Shown here in pieces: positions 33,417 through 43,189 of a stretch of 64,000 nt of DNA. Below the pieces are notes generated by a model that worked only from the letters and a program-made list of their open reading frames with translations, made no database searches and was not told where the DNA came from. Within the stretch, counting starts at the first letter, position 1; every line of letters starts with the position of its first letter. This DNA comes from Proales similis (taxonomy: Eukaryota > Rotifera > Eurotatoria > Ploima > Proalidae): NCBI GenBank assembly GCA_019059635.1, contig JAGVRJ010000014.1, positions 248,001 through 312,000 on the forward strand, in the 5' to 3' direction. The translations under genes were made by a program, and so were the position numbers.

Positions 33417-34496
33417 ATGACTAAACTGGCGGCTCTGGCCATTCTACTGCTGCTCGGTCTCGACTCGTCCGGAGTTGTAGTTTGCGAGCTAGACTACGAC
33501 TATTCGGACGAAGAGGCTGCAATGGGCGATTACGCAAGCACAAGCCCCGCTCAGCCAAAGTTCAATAAAACAATTAGCGATGTGGAGAGGCTGCGCTTCA
33601 TTGCTGGGCTGCTTAAGCCTTCTTACAAGCTGAAGGAGAAATTAGGTAATTGCGTCTTTCATTTTAGTTGGGCTAAAACTACCGCTCAGCAGTCCGCGTC
33701 TTAACACGAGCTAGAGAAGCCTGTGTGAAGGGGATGCCTTCGTCATTGCAGTAGGTCGCAGAAGCGATGGGATACATACTTTGTAAGTTACGTGTAACTT
33801 TTGTGCCCATTGACAGGCGATTGGCGTATTTATACGAAGGCGAGTCAGTCCCGGCCAAGGGGCATCAACGCATAATGCGGTCGTAGTGCAGATGTCTCTG
33901 TCAGTGCATTTTTATTGATCGTGCAAACTTGATTAATTTAGACGAGTGTCTGCTGGACAAAGACACGGGCCGATTCTCGTCAGTGAGAAAACTGAACCAA
34001 ACGCTGAAGTGGCATTTCAATGTAAAATTGAACGCCTGTGTGCAGTTTCACTTTACTGGACTGGGCGGCAACGCCAATAACTTTGCGGATTGTGACAGCT
34101 GCGTTCAGAGATGTCAAAAGGTCTGCTTCTGCAAAATACAATGCGAACTATTTCTACTGAGCTTTCTGAGATTTCGATTTGAAGATGCTGAACGAGCGAA
34201 AAGCGAACGCCAAGTACAAATCCCGCAATCCTGACAATCAGCTCGGCCTCTATCTGTTGCGTCTCATGCACAGCAATGTGCACGATTCAGTCCAGAATTG
34301 GGCCAATAAGCGCAAAGAACTTGAATCGAAGAAAAGCGAGCTGTCGCTGGGTGCTGGACTGAAAAACAGTTGCATCTATCTCGGCGGCCAACAAGTCGGA
34401 TCGACCCGGCCGACCACTTTGAGTCGGACGTCGGTAGAGATGTCCGTTGAGCCCGATGAAGACGACAACCAGTCGGCAGGCGATTATGAAGATTAG
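33417..34496 (+). CDS. Secreted Kunitz-type protein lacking the Cys14-Cys38 pair
   Basis: 239 residues in three exons: 33417-33645, 33942-34120 and 34185-34496. Signal peptide about 1-23 (LAALAILLLLGLDSSGVVV), then a short acidic region with DYDYSDEE. A Kunitz fold is visible from ECLLDKDTGRF to CDSCVQRC: WHFNVKLNACVQFHFTGLGGNANNF keeps the family F-x-G-x-GGN-x-N-F signature. The positions of BPTI Cys14 and Cys38 are occupied by other residues (GL instead of GC before GGN), while the four Cys of the other two disulfides remain. The reactive loop is therefore unlikely to be a classical protease inhibitor. A charged C-terminal extension of about 104 residues contains a single Cys. The first intron (296 nt) is enlarged by a structured element. 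Confidence 0.78.
33671..33803 (+). ncRNA. Structured-RNA-like element, copy A (intronic)
   Basis: Lies inside the first intron of the Kunitz-like gene, same strand. Shares with five other copies the blocks CTACCGCTC at the 5' side, CGTCATTGCAGTAG in the middle, and GGGATACATACTT before the last hairpin. Hairpin 2 here is TCGC-AGAA-GCGA; hairpin 3 is AAGTTAC-GT-GTAACTT. Both stems differ in sequence from the other copies but still pair. The first-hairpin region has diverged and I cannot fold it confidently. Function unknown. Confidence 0.6.
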
Positions 34497-34775
34497 AAGT
34501 CTGTGCTGGCTTTTCGAATAGAATAAAATCGTTTAACAAGTCGCATGCCAAGTTTAAGAGGCGTTGAAGGCATTGAGTGGGAGGAAGATGGGGCGGGCGG
34601 ACAAAACGAAGGTCGTGTCCGGCCAACGGATGCACGCATTGGAATATGGCCGCACGACCGCCGATATTCAAATCGCCTCCTCCTCTTCTTGCTCTCATAC
34701 TCAGATCAGTAGATTGCTCGACACACACACAAACTCAAAGCAAAGAAACCAAGGACGCCCACAGACAGACTAGTG

Positions 34776-37700
34776 ATGCCGGCCTCCAAGCGCAAAGAGG
34801 AAAACGGAGACTTGAAGTCTTCGGCCAAGCGAAGCAGACAAAGCGGCGAGTCGGACGAGGCGCCGGCCTGGATGCAGACCATCACAGAGCTGATGGACAA
34901 AATAAAAGGCCTTCGAAACGAGGAGAACAAGCTGGTCAGCGAGCATTTCATGCGGCTGCCGTCCAAACGCACTCACTCGGACTATTACAACTCGATTGAG
35001 ACACCCGTCGACTTGAGCATGATCGAGCAGAGAATCAAAAACGACGAGTACGACTCGTTCGGCGCCTTCGAGAAGGACTTGTCGCTGCTGGTTGCCAACG
35101 CACAATCCTACTACAAGCCCGGCTCGGTCGAGTACAGAGACTCGGTGGCCATTCAACACCAGCTGGAGCAGGTGGCCGCTCCGCGCAAGCGAACGCGCAG
35201 CACCAGCGGCGAGTCGCTCGATCAGAGCGCCTACATAGAAGACCTGTTTGACATGATCTGCTCTCACCAAGACGAGAACCAGCGCTACATCACGCCGGCG
35301 TTCTACTTGCTGCCGTCCGAGCAAGAGCTGCCGCAATACTACGAGGTGATCAAGAGACCGATCGACTTGAAGCAGATCGCCAAGCGAATCCTGTCCGGCG
35401 AGCTGAACTCACTCAAGCAGATCGAGGCCGATTTGATTGTCATGTGCGACAATGCCAAACGCTTCAACGAGCCCAAGTCGATCATCTACAAAGACGCGTG
35501 CAAACTGCGTCGACTCGTCAAGGAGTCGGTCGCTCAGCTCAGCGCCCTCCAGTCGCAAGGCAAACAGAGGGAGACGCCCAAGAATCGGGCCAAGAAGCAA
35601 AAGTTGATTCAGGAGGTGGCCGAGACGAGCCAGCCCGTGCCTGTGCAGCCACTTGAGCCGGCCGTGCCAGTCGAAGACCCGATCGCCGCCCTCATGAAAT
35701 TTGTGGAAGAGCACGAGCTGATCGAGCCGTTCCTCAAACTGCCCAGCAAACGCCAATACCCTGACTACTACGAGGAGATAAAACGGCCCATTGCGGTCAA
35801 CTCGATTAAGCAGCGAGTGGGCAAAAATGGCTACGCCCAAGTCAAAGAGTTGTACGACGATTTGGAGCTCATGTGTCAGAACGCAATGAAATACAACGCA
35901 GACGGCTCGGCCATTCACGAATCGGCCAAAAGTCTGCTCGGCCAGATCCGAGTGAAGGCTGGCGTCGAGCCGGAAGCGCCGAGCAGCCTGAAAGACCAGC
36001 TGGCTTGCCTGTACAAGCACATTGACGAGTTCACGATCGACGGACGTGAGCTGGCGCCGCCTTTTCGCTTCTTGCCCTCCAAAAGCGACTACCCGGACTA
36101 CTACAGTGTGATCAAGAAGCCGATTGACATGAATAGGATCATGCAGCGGATGGCCTCTGGCTACACCAGCGTCGACGAGATGTGCATGGACTTTGCGCAA
36201 ATGTTCGAGAACGCCTGCACGTACAACGAGCCAAACTCGACCATTTACAAGGACGCACTCAATCTGCACCGGCAGCTCTTTCTCAAGCGAGACGCCATTC
36301 TCAAAGTGTGCAAGCCGCCGAGCCAGCAAGAGCTCGCCGCTCGAGTTCGCTCCGTCCTGCTCGCCATACTCGACTCTTGCTTCGACTGTCGCGACTTGGA
36401 GGGCCGTCTGCTGGCCAACTCTCTGCTCGCTCTCTACGAGTCGCCCTCTCCGCAACGCCTCTTCTCGCTCGAGCACATTTACGAAAGAGTAAAACGTGGA
36501 GAAATAGTTCGCCTACAGCAGCTGCAGGAGCTCGTGTTCAACACGTTCGATCAGATTTGGCGAGAGGCGGACAAGTACAAGAAATCGCAAGTGTTCAGAG
36601 ACGCGGGCGACCTTCTGCGCCATTTCGTGCTCAAAAGAGACGAGCTCTGTCACACGCGTCTGGTCTCGCCCGCGCTCGGCTTCAAACAGAGCGCAGTCGA
36701 CTCGTACGTGCAGGGACTGGCAGGCGTCTCGCCCTTGGCCACATTTGACGAGAATGACCTTCTGGCCGCTGAGAAGGGCCTCAGTCGGTTCAGGCCCATT
36801 TCAGGCGAGCCGACGTCAAGCATCAGCCCGGGCACATTCTTCCGCTTGTCCACTCGTTTCATAGACCTGAGTCCTTCTTCACTCGACTGGATCGAGGACA
36901 AGACCGTGATCGTCTGCGTCCTGGGCTCGAGTCAAGACGCCAGGCCAGTGGTGCAAATTTACCTGCAGCCAGAGCAGATACCGTCGTTGAGCGCCTTTAC
37001 GTTTGCGTTTGAGCACGAGTGTTACAAGACGGACTTGTTTGGCGCTGTTAGAGACACTTCTAAACTTGAGCCGTGTGAGGTCGTTTGGCTGAAAGACTAT
37101 TTGCTTCTTGAACCGAGCAAGTCAGAGCATTTTGTCTGCGAGTCTCTCTACAGCACTGAGAGCAACTACACTCGCAAGTTAAAGAAATGGCTGCCGTTGA
37201 GCGCGGTGGGCAGCACGGCTCATGTGAACGCTGAGATGAGCAAGAGGCCGAAGCCGATCGAAGTGGAGCGACGCGCGGTCAAACCCGACGAGCTAGAACG
37301 GCTAAAGGAGAGCCGCAAGAGCTTGTGCGACAAGACACTGGACGAGTTCAAGTCTTCGTATGATGTCGACGTTGCACTGGAGGTCAAGCCGGACGAACTA
37401 GCTCAGGCAGGAGCGCAGCACTTTGAACAGGTCAACTGCAATGGACGCCTGTACAAGCTCGGCGACTGTTTCTTCGACTCCTCTGACCGCATTGTTCGCA
37501 TTGACCAATTGTGGAGCGTTGGCACCGAGTTCTACATGCGCGGACCGCGATTCCTGCGGCCCAACGAGGTCAAGCACGAGCTCACGCGGCTGTTTTATTA
37601 CAACGAGCTGTTTCAGGACGGCGGCGACGAGCTCACTCTCAGACTTGGCGAGCTGAAAGAGCTGTGCGCGGTGTACAGCGTCAAAAAGTTTTGCACCACT

Positions 37701-38879
37701 CGGCCCACCGAGCTGCCCGAGTCGAGCGTGTTTGTTTGCGAGAGCCGCTACTCGAGCGGGCAGTTTAGAAAATTCACCAAAACGCTCAAACAATTCGATT
37801 TGTCTCTCAAGTGCCATGACGACGAGCTCCTTGAACTCGACGAAGAGTTTCAGCTGAGACGGTTCGCTTCTCCGCTGCTGCTCTCGATGAACATAAACTA
37901 CGACGAGCCGATGGAGCCTCAGGTCGAGATCGAAGAGAGTCAAGACGCGACCGAACTCGACGACTACGAAGAGTACGACAGCGAGCTCAAGACGCCGACC
38001 GCGTCGCCTGCTCCGACCGCCAAACGCGTTCGCGTCAAGAGAGAGAAAAAGAGCGCCTACAACATATTCTCGAAAGAGCTGCGCAAGAGTCTGCGCGAGA
38101 CCAAGTCGTCGCTCTCGTTCTCGCACATGCCCAAAGTAGTGGCCGACCGTTGGCGCGCCCTCACCGACGAGCAGCGCGCCGAGTACGAAGAAAAGGCTCG
38201 TCTGGAGACGCTGCGTGAGGCGGCCGAACGACGTGCCTGCATGATTTCCGAGCATAACCAACACCAGCAGCAGCAGCAGCAGGCGCCTTCTCACAACAGC
38301 CAGGTCATGGGCCACGTGGCACAAGTGGCGAGCCCGGCGCCTATTCAAGCCACGCCCATCACAGTGCAACCGCAGATCCTCACTGCGCCGCCAGCAGCCT
38401 CAGCCAGTCAAATGATCAATCCCCAGCCGATCATTCTACAGCAAACTCCCAACGGTCAGGTTGTGGCCGCCAACCAAGGGCCCATTCTGTTGTATTCGAA
38501 CGGTACCACTCAATGCATCGGGCAGTCGCAAATGCTCGAGCAGCCGAACAGAGCCGCTGAGGAGCCGCCCAGGGAAGTGCAGCATCGGGACGCATATGTC
38601 CGTTACATAGGCGAAATACGCAAGCAGCAGAAACTGGCCGAATCCGGCGGCCTCAGAGCCGAGCTCAACTCTGCCATACTGCCCGCCGACTGGTACAATC
38701 GATTGGACGTCCGCGCCGCTCGTCTCAAAGAGAGCCGCATGAGACCGGCGCCAGGCGCGTGGATTCAGAACTGCGACGGACACGATGTAATAAAGCATCT
38801 GCTCACGCTCCGCTATCATCTCCTTAACGATGCGTGTCAAATCGGAAACGAGACGTTCGATCCCCTCGATCTGGACTAA
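34776..38879 (+). CDS. PBRM1: Polybromo-1 (PBAF chromatin-remodelling subunit), single exon
   Basis: 1367 residues without introns. Polybromo targets the PBAF SWI/SNF complex to acetylated chromatin. Domain order: bromodomain 1 (about 40-120, LPSKRTHSDYYNSIETPVDL), 2 (about 160-240, LPSEQELPQYYEVIKRPIDL), 3 (about 305-385, LPSKRQYPDYYEEIKRPIAV), 4 (about 420-500, LPSKSDYPDYYSVIKKPIDM), a degenerate fifth (about 520-625) that lacks the PDYY core, BAH 1 (about 705-810), BAH 2 (about 885-1010) and an HMG box (about 1085-1155, KSAYNIFSKELRK). The C-terminus contains polyglutamine and a conserved-looking AYVRYIGEIRKQQ. Vertebrate polybromo has six bromodomains, so this copy is reduced. The ATG at 34776 is used; the frame begins one codon earlier at GTG. 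AATAAA near 38918. Confidence 0.95.
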   Translation: MPASKRKEENGDLKSSAKRSRQSGESDEAPAWMQTITELMDKIKGLRNEENKLVSEHFMRLPSKRTHSDYYNSIETPVDLSMIEQRIKNDEYDSFGAFEKDLSLLVANAQSYYKPGSVEYRDSVAIQHQLEQVAAPRKRTRSTSGESLDQSAYIEDLFDMICSHQDENQRYITPAFYLLPSEQELPQYYEVIKRPIDLKQIAKRILSGELNSLKQIEADLIVMCDNAKRFNEPKSIIYKDACKLRRLVKESVAQLSALQSQGKQRETPKNRAKKQKLIQEVAETSQPVPVQPLEPAVPVEDPIAALMKFVEEHELIEPFLKLPSKRQYPDYYEEIKRPIAVNSIKQRVGKNGYAQVKELYDDLELMCQNAMKYNADGSAIHESAKSLLGQIRVKAGVEPEAPSSLKDQLACLYKHIDEFTIDGRELAPPFRFLPSKSDYPDYYSVIKKPIDMNRIMQRMASGYTSVDEMCMDFAQMFENACTYNEPNSTIYKDALNLHRQLFLKRDAILKVCKPPSQQELAARVRSVLLAILDSCFDCRDLEGRLLANSLLALYESPSPQRLFSLEHIYERVKRGEIVRLQQLQELVFNTFDQIWREADKYKKSQVFRDAGDLLRHFVLKRDELCHTRLVSPALGFKQSAVDSYVQGLAGVSPLATFDENDLLAAEKGLSRFRPISGEPTSSISPGTFFRLSTRFIDLSPSSLDWIEDKTVIVCVLGSSQDARPVVQIYLQPEQIPSLSAFTFAFEHECYKTDLFGAVRDTSKLEPCEVVWLKDYLLLEPSKSEHFVCESLYSTESNYTRKLKKWLPLSAVGSTAHVNAEMSKRPKPIEVERRAVKPDELERLKESRKSLCDKTLDEFKSSYDVDVALEVKPDELAQAGAQHFEQVNCNGRLYKLGDCFFDSSDRIVRIDQLWSVGTEFYMRGPRFLRPNEVKHELTRLFYYNELFQDGGDELTLRLGELKELCAVYSVKKFCTTRPTELPESSVFVCESRYSSGQFRKFTKTLKQFDLSLKCHDDELLELDEEFQLRRFASPLLLSMNINYDEPMEPQVEIEESQDATELDDYEEYDSELKTPTASPAPTAKRVRVKREKKSAYNIFSKELRKSLRETKSSLSFSHMPKVVADRWRALTDEQRAEYEEKARLETLREAAERRACMISEHNQHQQQQQQAPSHNSQVMGHVAQVASPAPIQATPITVQPQILTAPPAASASQMINPQPIILQQTPNGQVVAANQGPILLYSNGTTQCIGQSQMLEQPNRAAEEPPREVQHRDAYVRYIGEIRKQQKLAESGGLRAELNSAILPADWYNRLDVRAARLKESRMRPAPGAWIQNCDGHDVIKHLLTLRYHLLNDACQIGNETFDPLDLD

Positions 38880-39735
38880 TTTGCGTTTTCAATTTCTCAA
38901 AAGTATTTCTTGTTTGAATAAATTTTTTTACTCGTTGTATGCCAGAATTCTTGTCGCATATGGGTTCGGGGGACAGGGACTTGAAGCATTGGCTGTCTTT
39001 CGTTAAGCTAAGGGCAACAGGAGCTAGAGCTCAAGTCGGGGATTGACAAATAATTTCGTTTATAAGATAAAAGCACAGCTCGGCTGCGCAACGGTAGATC
39101 CTATAGGGTCCTACCGTTCGCGGCGTTCGTCATTGCAGTGCTGTTCCTCTTTTGAGGGGATACATACTTCGTAAAGTTTATAAAACTTTTTTGGTTGTTA
39201 CAAATAATCAGCATGTTTAAATTTAGCAACTGCGCATGGATGCTGCGGTAACAGGCATTAATTTGCATAAATTAGCGAAGCGGCGTAAAGGTTGAGTTGT
39301 TGAGAGTGAATAGGTTTCAAGTTGAGTTTAGCTCAATCGCACAAGTCAAACAACTGTTGTTGAAACAAATCAGAGTGAGAAAAAGAGGGCTCGTTTGATT
39401 GACAATGAAACGGTTGCGCGTCAAACGAGAATTAACGGACACACATAGCGCCGACGCATTGATTACTTGCGCGTGAGAGTTCACAAAGCCACGGAAAAGA
39501 GTAAACTTGTGAGATCGTCGACTGGCTCTCGTTCATGCGCTCAGTTTGTATTCTGAACGTTTTGCAACGATCAAACAGTTTGCGCATAAGCTCTTCAACT
39601 CTGAGTCTTTTCACTGTTCATCTCGATGCGTCTCCTTGAGAGACAGTTGAGGCGCCTATAATCTCAATGAGATAAGCTAATTGGGCCGACAGAGCAAATT
39701 TTAGAAAAGTTGCGAAAAGAGAAGCTTGGCCGAGG
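38880..39735. other. Intergenic region carrying a structured repeat copy
   Basis: Between polybromo and the orphan basic protein. Apart from the element at 39072-39190 I see no gene. The sequence 39200-39735 is AT-richer and holds only short open frames. Confidence 0.5.
39072..39190 (+). ncRNA. Structured-RNA-like element, copy B
   Basis: Diverged copy of the family in an intergenic position. It keeps GCTCGGCTG, TTCGTCATTGCAGT and GGGATACATACTTCGTAA. Hairpin 1 is GCG-(C)-AACGGTAG pairing with CTACCGTT-CGC, eleven base pairs with a single bulged C; copy C has a stem of the same plan with the same bulge but unrelated bases. Hairpin 2 is CCTC-TTTT-GAGG; hairpin 3 is AAAGTTT-AT-AAAACTTT. Such compensatory change points to selection on an RNA fold. 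Confidence 0.65.
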
Positions 39736-40966
39736 ATGTGTATCGTGCACGAAGAGTCGCTTCACTACATGTTCCAGGACATGCTGGACGCATTCATGAG
39801 CAGCCTGATGATTTCGCCGCTATTCCTGCGTCGGGTCGGAGCGCTGCTTTGCACATGTAAAAAAGGTTTGATCAAGCCCTTGTTGTCCCGCATGCGCTCA
39901 TGAGCTAAAGACGCCACTTTGACCAACAGAGCATTTGTACAACTCGCGCAAGATAATCAAGACACAACGAGCGCAGTTCGACTGGTTCGAGCAGGCGCTC
40001 GAGGACGAGATAAACGCCAAGTGCAACAAGCGGCTCGCCTACTTCAAGCCGATAGTCGATGAGCTGCGTCACAACGGCTTTGTCGACTCGGGCACCAAAA
40101 TCACGTTCATGAGTCTGCTGCGTGACCTGGACGCGTACGACTACTCGCGTCTGCGCCACTCGCCGACAAGCGGCAACAGCAAGAAGCGACTTAGCGGCTT
40201 CTTCTACTCGCGACTTGTCCGACTCAAGTTTGACTTGAAGCTGTGCTCTTTGAAAGAGTTTCACTTGCTGCTGCAAAATATCGACCACTCGGCCATAAAC
40301 TACATTCAGCTATTGTACAAATGCAAGATCACCGTCAGAGACGAGAAGCATTTCGGCATTCGCAATTTCATGGGCGAACTAGAGGCCACAATCGAATGCA
40401 AGAGCGAGCGCGGTCTGGACAGAACAGAGCTGGCACTCAAGCGCCTGGCGGACGCAGTTCACTACCGCTTGAGCAAGCAGCTCAAGTTTGACAAGACCAG
40501 CTCGTTGGACGCTGTTCAAGTGCTCTTGCAGTCGCCGCCCAGGAACATGTCGCTGATGAGCGCGTGCACGAGCGAGTCCAGCCAAGAGCCGACCAGCAGC
40601 AGCGACTGTCAGACCAGCCGAAGCGACCACAGCGACCAAGAAGTAAACTCTTCATCAATCGAATCTTCAATCAGACACGAAGAGACAAGCCAATTAACCG
40701 AAGAGAACAACACATTTCTGGAAACGTCTCTGGCACCAGCTGATTCAAGCAGCCAGAACACGCCTCTCACCAGCTCGCCCCTCTCATCGGCCTCGTCTAA
40801 CCTCTGTGCCCTCAAGTCCAAGCAGCCGGCTCGCAATCGAAGACACCGAAGGTACGCGCCAAAAAAGTCCGCGTCTGACTCAGTCGAGCAGTTGCCACAC
40901 GCAGATAAACCACATCATCACCAGCGTCGACGCAACTACCCCAGACATGTCCAGGTTCACAACTAG
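39736..40966 (+). CDS. Orphan protein, helical N-terminal domain and basic Ser/Thr-rich tail
   Basis: 388 residues from exons 39736-39865 and 39930-40966; the 64-nt intron is placed by frame, since the alternative donor at 39856 would create an immediate stop. I do not recognise the family. Residues 1-240 look helical and globular (LHYMFQDMLDAFMSSLMI, RAQFDWFEQALEDEINAKCNKR, FMSLLRDLDAYDYSRL, KEFHLLLQNIDHSAINYIQLLYK). Residues 255-388 are Ser/Thr-rich and end in a His/Arg-rich basic segment (RNRRHRRYAPKK, HHHQRRRNYPRH) that could be a nuclear signal. No signal peptide or membrane segment. Codon use matches neighbouring genes, so it is probably real. Confidence 0.65.
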
Positions 40967-41692
40967 AGCGTTCTAATACCCTTTTAGTCTTTGCCCCTCT
41001 TTTATATTTTCGGCTCTTTTTTTATTCTCTTGGCTTTGCATTTCCCGCGCCCTGCTCGCCAGGCACCTCTATTTATACATTCACAACATTCATTTACGAG
41101 AGCAAAACGCGGGCCTCATTCTCTCTTTTCTTGATTTTCTCTCTGTTGCATAATTAATAAATGAAAGACTGTTTCCTTTTGGTCTTGATGCCGCCCAAAC
41201 AGTCGTTTGAGCCGCCAGTCAATTCTACGACCCTCTATCATCCATGCCAGGTTCGTTTTCTCCTTGTCTCTCTCTCTCTTCCTGATTATCTGCTAACTGC
41301 GGTGATGTAAGTTAAAAGGCCACCATTCGTTTAATAATTACAATTAATTTTGGATCGAATGGAGAAAGAGAGAGAGAGAGAGAGAAGATGACGAGAAAGA
41401 AGAACAACCAAAGGGAAAGAGATGAGCAAATGAAACTGGATGGAATTGATAGACGAGGGTAGATGGTTGCTTTCGAATTTCGATCCGAGAAAGAGGGCGG
41501 CAATGATTAGAGGAAGAACGTAAATAAAGAAAAATGGCTTTTAGTCAATTGTTTTTTTTTGTTTGGATTCGGAGTGAAAAATTTACTGTTTAAAGAAAAG
41601 AAAAAGCGAAAATTGAACGGAGCGTCTGAGGTTTGAGTAGAATTACGAGTACAGAGCCAAGACAGAAGAGGCAAGATGAATGAGCGATCGGC
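40967..41692. other. Convergent 3' flanks of the orphan protein and caprin
   Basis: T-rich DNA with (GA)n at 41366-41385 and AATAAA-type signals on both strands (plus near 41156, minus TTTATT near 41520). No gene recognised. Confidence 0.5.
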
Positions 41693-43189
41693 TTAGTTGG
41701 TGGCCTGTGGTCGCTCGCCGCCTTGATGGTAGCCACCACGAGGTCGACCTCGGTGCGGGGCGCCGCCTCCTCGGTTGCCCTGGTAGGGACCAGGAGCGCC
41801 AGTTCCTCTGTACGAGCCACCTGCGTTCGGGTGTCGGCCCCTGGGGGCTCCGTTTCGGGGACCGTTCGCGCCGCCACGTCGCTCGTCCGAGTATCGATTG
41901 CGCTGGAATTGACGACCGCCGCGTTGTCTGAATCCGTCCGAGTTCTCTCGTCTCTCAAAACCGCGCGAGTGCTCAAGGCCCTGCTCAGCGGACTGCTGGT
42001 GCAGCTCGGCACCATTTCCGGCCTCGACAGCAAACTGTTCGGTCGGATGCGCTCCAGACGGCAGCTCGGAGTCTTGCAAGAAGTTGATGCCCTGCTCGTT
42101 GGCCTGGTTCAGCAGCTCGTTGATGTTTCGATTCTCGCCTTGGTCCAGAGTGCTGAAGAACGTTCGACTGGCCATGGCTCGCTGCTGGCCATCGTCGACC
42201 GAGGAGACGAGCACGTAGTCGTCAGATGTGTTCTGCTGCTGCAAAGCCTGGTTGATGCCTGCTTGCTGTTGGTCGTGCTCTTGCTCGGCTGGCAGAGTGT
42301 CCAAGCTGTCGGGCTGTTGCTCGACCGGCTCTTCGTGAGACTGGGCAGCCGAGTCGGTCTCAGGCGGCACCAATTCGTCGGCGGTGGCCTGCGAAGTCGC
42401 GTTCCAGTAGGACGAAGCGAGGATTCTCTCGAACAATTTGTTCAATGTGGCGTAGGTGACCTGAGAGCCGTCCTCGGCCAACAGCTGCGCTACCGGCTTG
42501 TTCTTTGACTCGATTAGGTAGAGCAAATGCTCGGCCGACTCGACGGCACTGGCGTCCAGCTGTTCGTTCAAAACGGTGCCCTGGACAAGCTTGCTCAACT
42601 CGTCGAGCTGAGCGAGCTCGTTCTGACTGAGCTGCGCTGCTCCTTTTTGCCCGGCCAAAAAGTCACTGCGAACGTTCTCTTCGGCGAACGTGTTCAGAAC
42701 GGCCAAGATCTTCTGCGACTCCTTGAGTCGGTCGCGGATGGTCTCTTCGCGCTCGGCCTGCTCGCGCTTCATCTGCCGCTTACTCTGCTTGAGAGTGTCG
42801 TTGGCCAGAGTGACGAACTGCTTCTCGAGCTCTTTGGCCATCTCCAGTGTCCTGATCACCTCGTCGTAGCGGCTGGTGGCGGCCAACTGGTCGGCGTTCA
42901 AATTCTGTCCCTTCTTCTCCATCGCCTTGTACTCTTCCAGCTTTTGACGTCGCTTGTCCAGATTTCTGACTTTTTTCTCGATTATTATAAGCGCCTGCTT
43001 AATGAACTCTGGCTGCTCCTGGGGCGATTTGGTGCCGCTCACGCTGCCCTGGCGTCCTCGACTCTGGCTCGCCTCCACACTCTCCTGGCGCGAACGAGAC
43101 TGGTCGTCTGGTCGCTGCTCCAGCTTGCTTGCTGGTGCCGAAATGTTTCTCTTGTTTTCTTGGTTGCTCGTCATTTGTGCAGATGGCAT
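41693..43189 (-). CDS. CAPRIN1: Caprin family RNA-binding protein
   Basis: 498 residues, one exon, ATG read from 43189. Caprins bind mRNA and, with G3BP and FMRP-type partners, set stress-granule formation and local translation. The N-terminal HR1 region is clearly caprin: EKKVRNLDKRRQKLEEYKA, GQNLNADQLAATSRYDEV, LEMAKELEKQFVTLANDT, QLDELSKLVQG and LLYLIESKNKPVAQLL. A middle segment with INELLNQANEQGINFLQDSELPS corresponds to the caprin HR2-type MQGPYNFIQDS region. The C-terminus is RGG/Gly-rich (RRGGANGPRNGAPRGRHPN...), an RNA-binding tail. The human protein is about 709 residues, so this one is shorter in the disordered parts. Confidence 0.92.
   Translation of the reverse strand: MPSAQMTSNQENKRNISAPASKLEQRPDDQSRSRQESVEASQSRGRQGSVSGTKSPQEQPEFIKQALIIIEKKVRNLDKRRQKLEEYKAMEKKGQNLNADQLAATSRYDEVIRTLEMAKELEKQFVTLANDTLKQSKRQMKREQAEREETIRDRLKESQKILAVLNTFAEENVRSDFLAGQKGAAQLSQNELAQLDELSKLVQGTVLNEQLDASAVESAEHLLYLIESKNKPVAQLLAEDGSQVTYATLNKLFERILASSYWNATSQATADELVPPETDSAAQSHEEPVEQQPDSLDTLPAEQEHDQQQAGINQALQQQNTSDDYVLVSSVDDGQQRAMASRTFFSTLDQGENRNINELLNQANEQGINFLQDSELPSGAHPTEQFAVEAGNGAELHQQSAEQGLEHSRGFERRENSDGFRQRGGRQFQRNRYSDERRGGANGPRNGAPRGRHPNAGGSYRGTGAPGPYQGNRGGGAPHRGRPRGGYHQGGERPQATN

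Noticed and set aside
37398..38369. Minus-strand open frame of 323 codons inside polybromo
   Set aside because: Codon-bias shadow of the plus-strand exon; the same is true of 35409-36476 minus and 41723-43318 plus opposite caprin.
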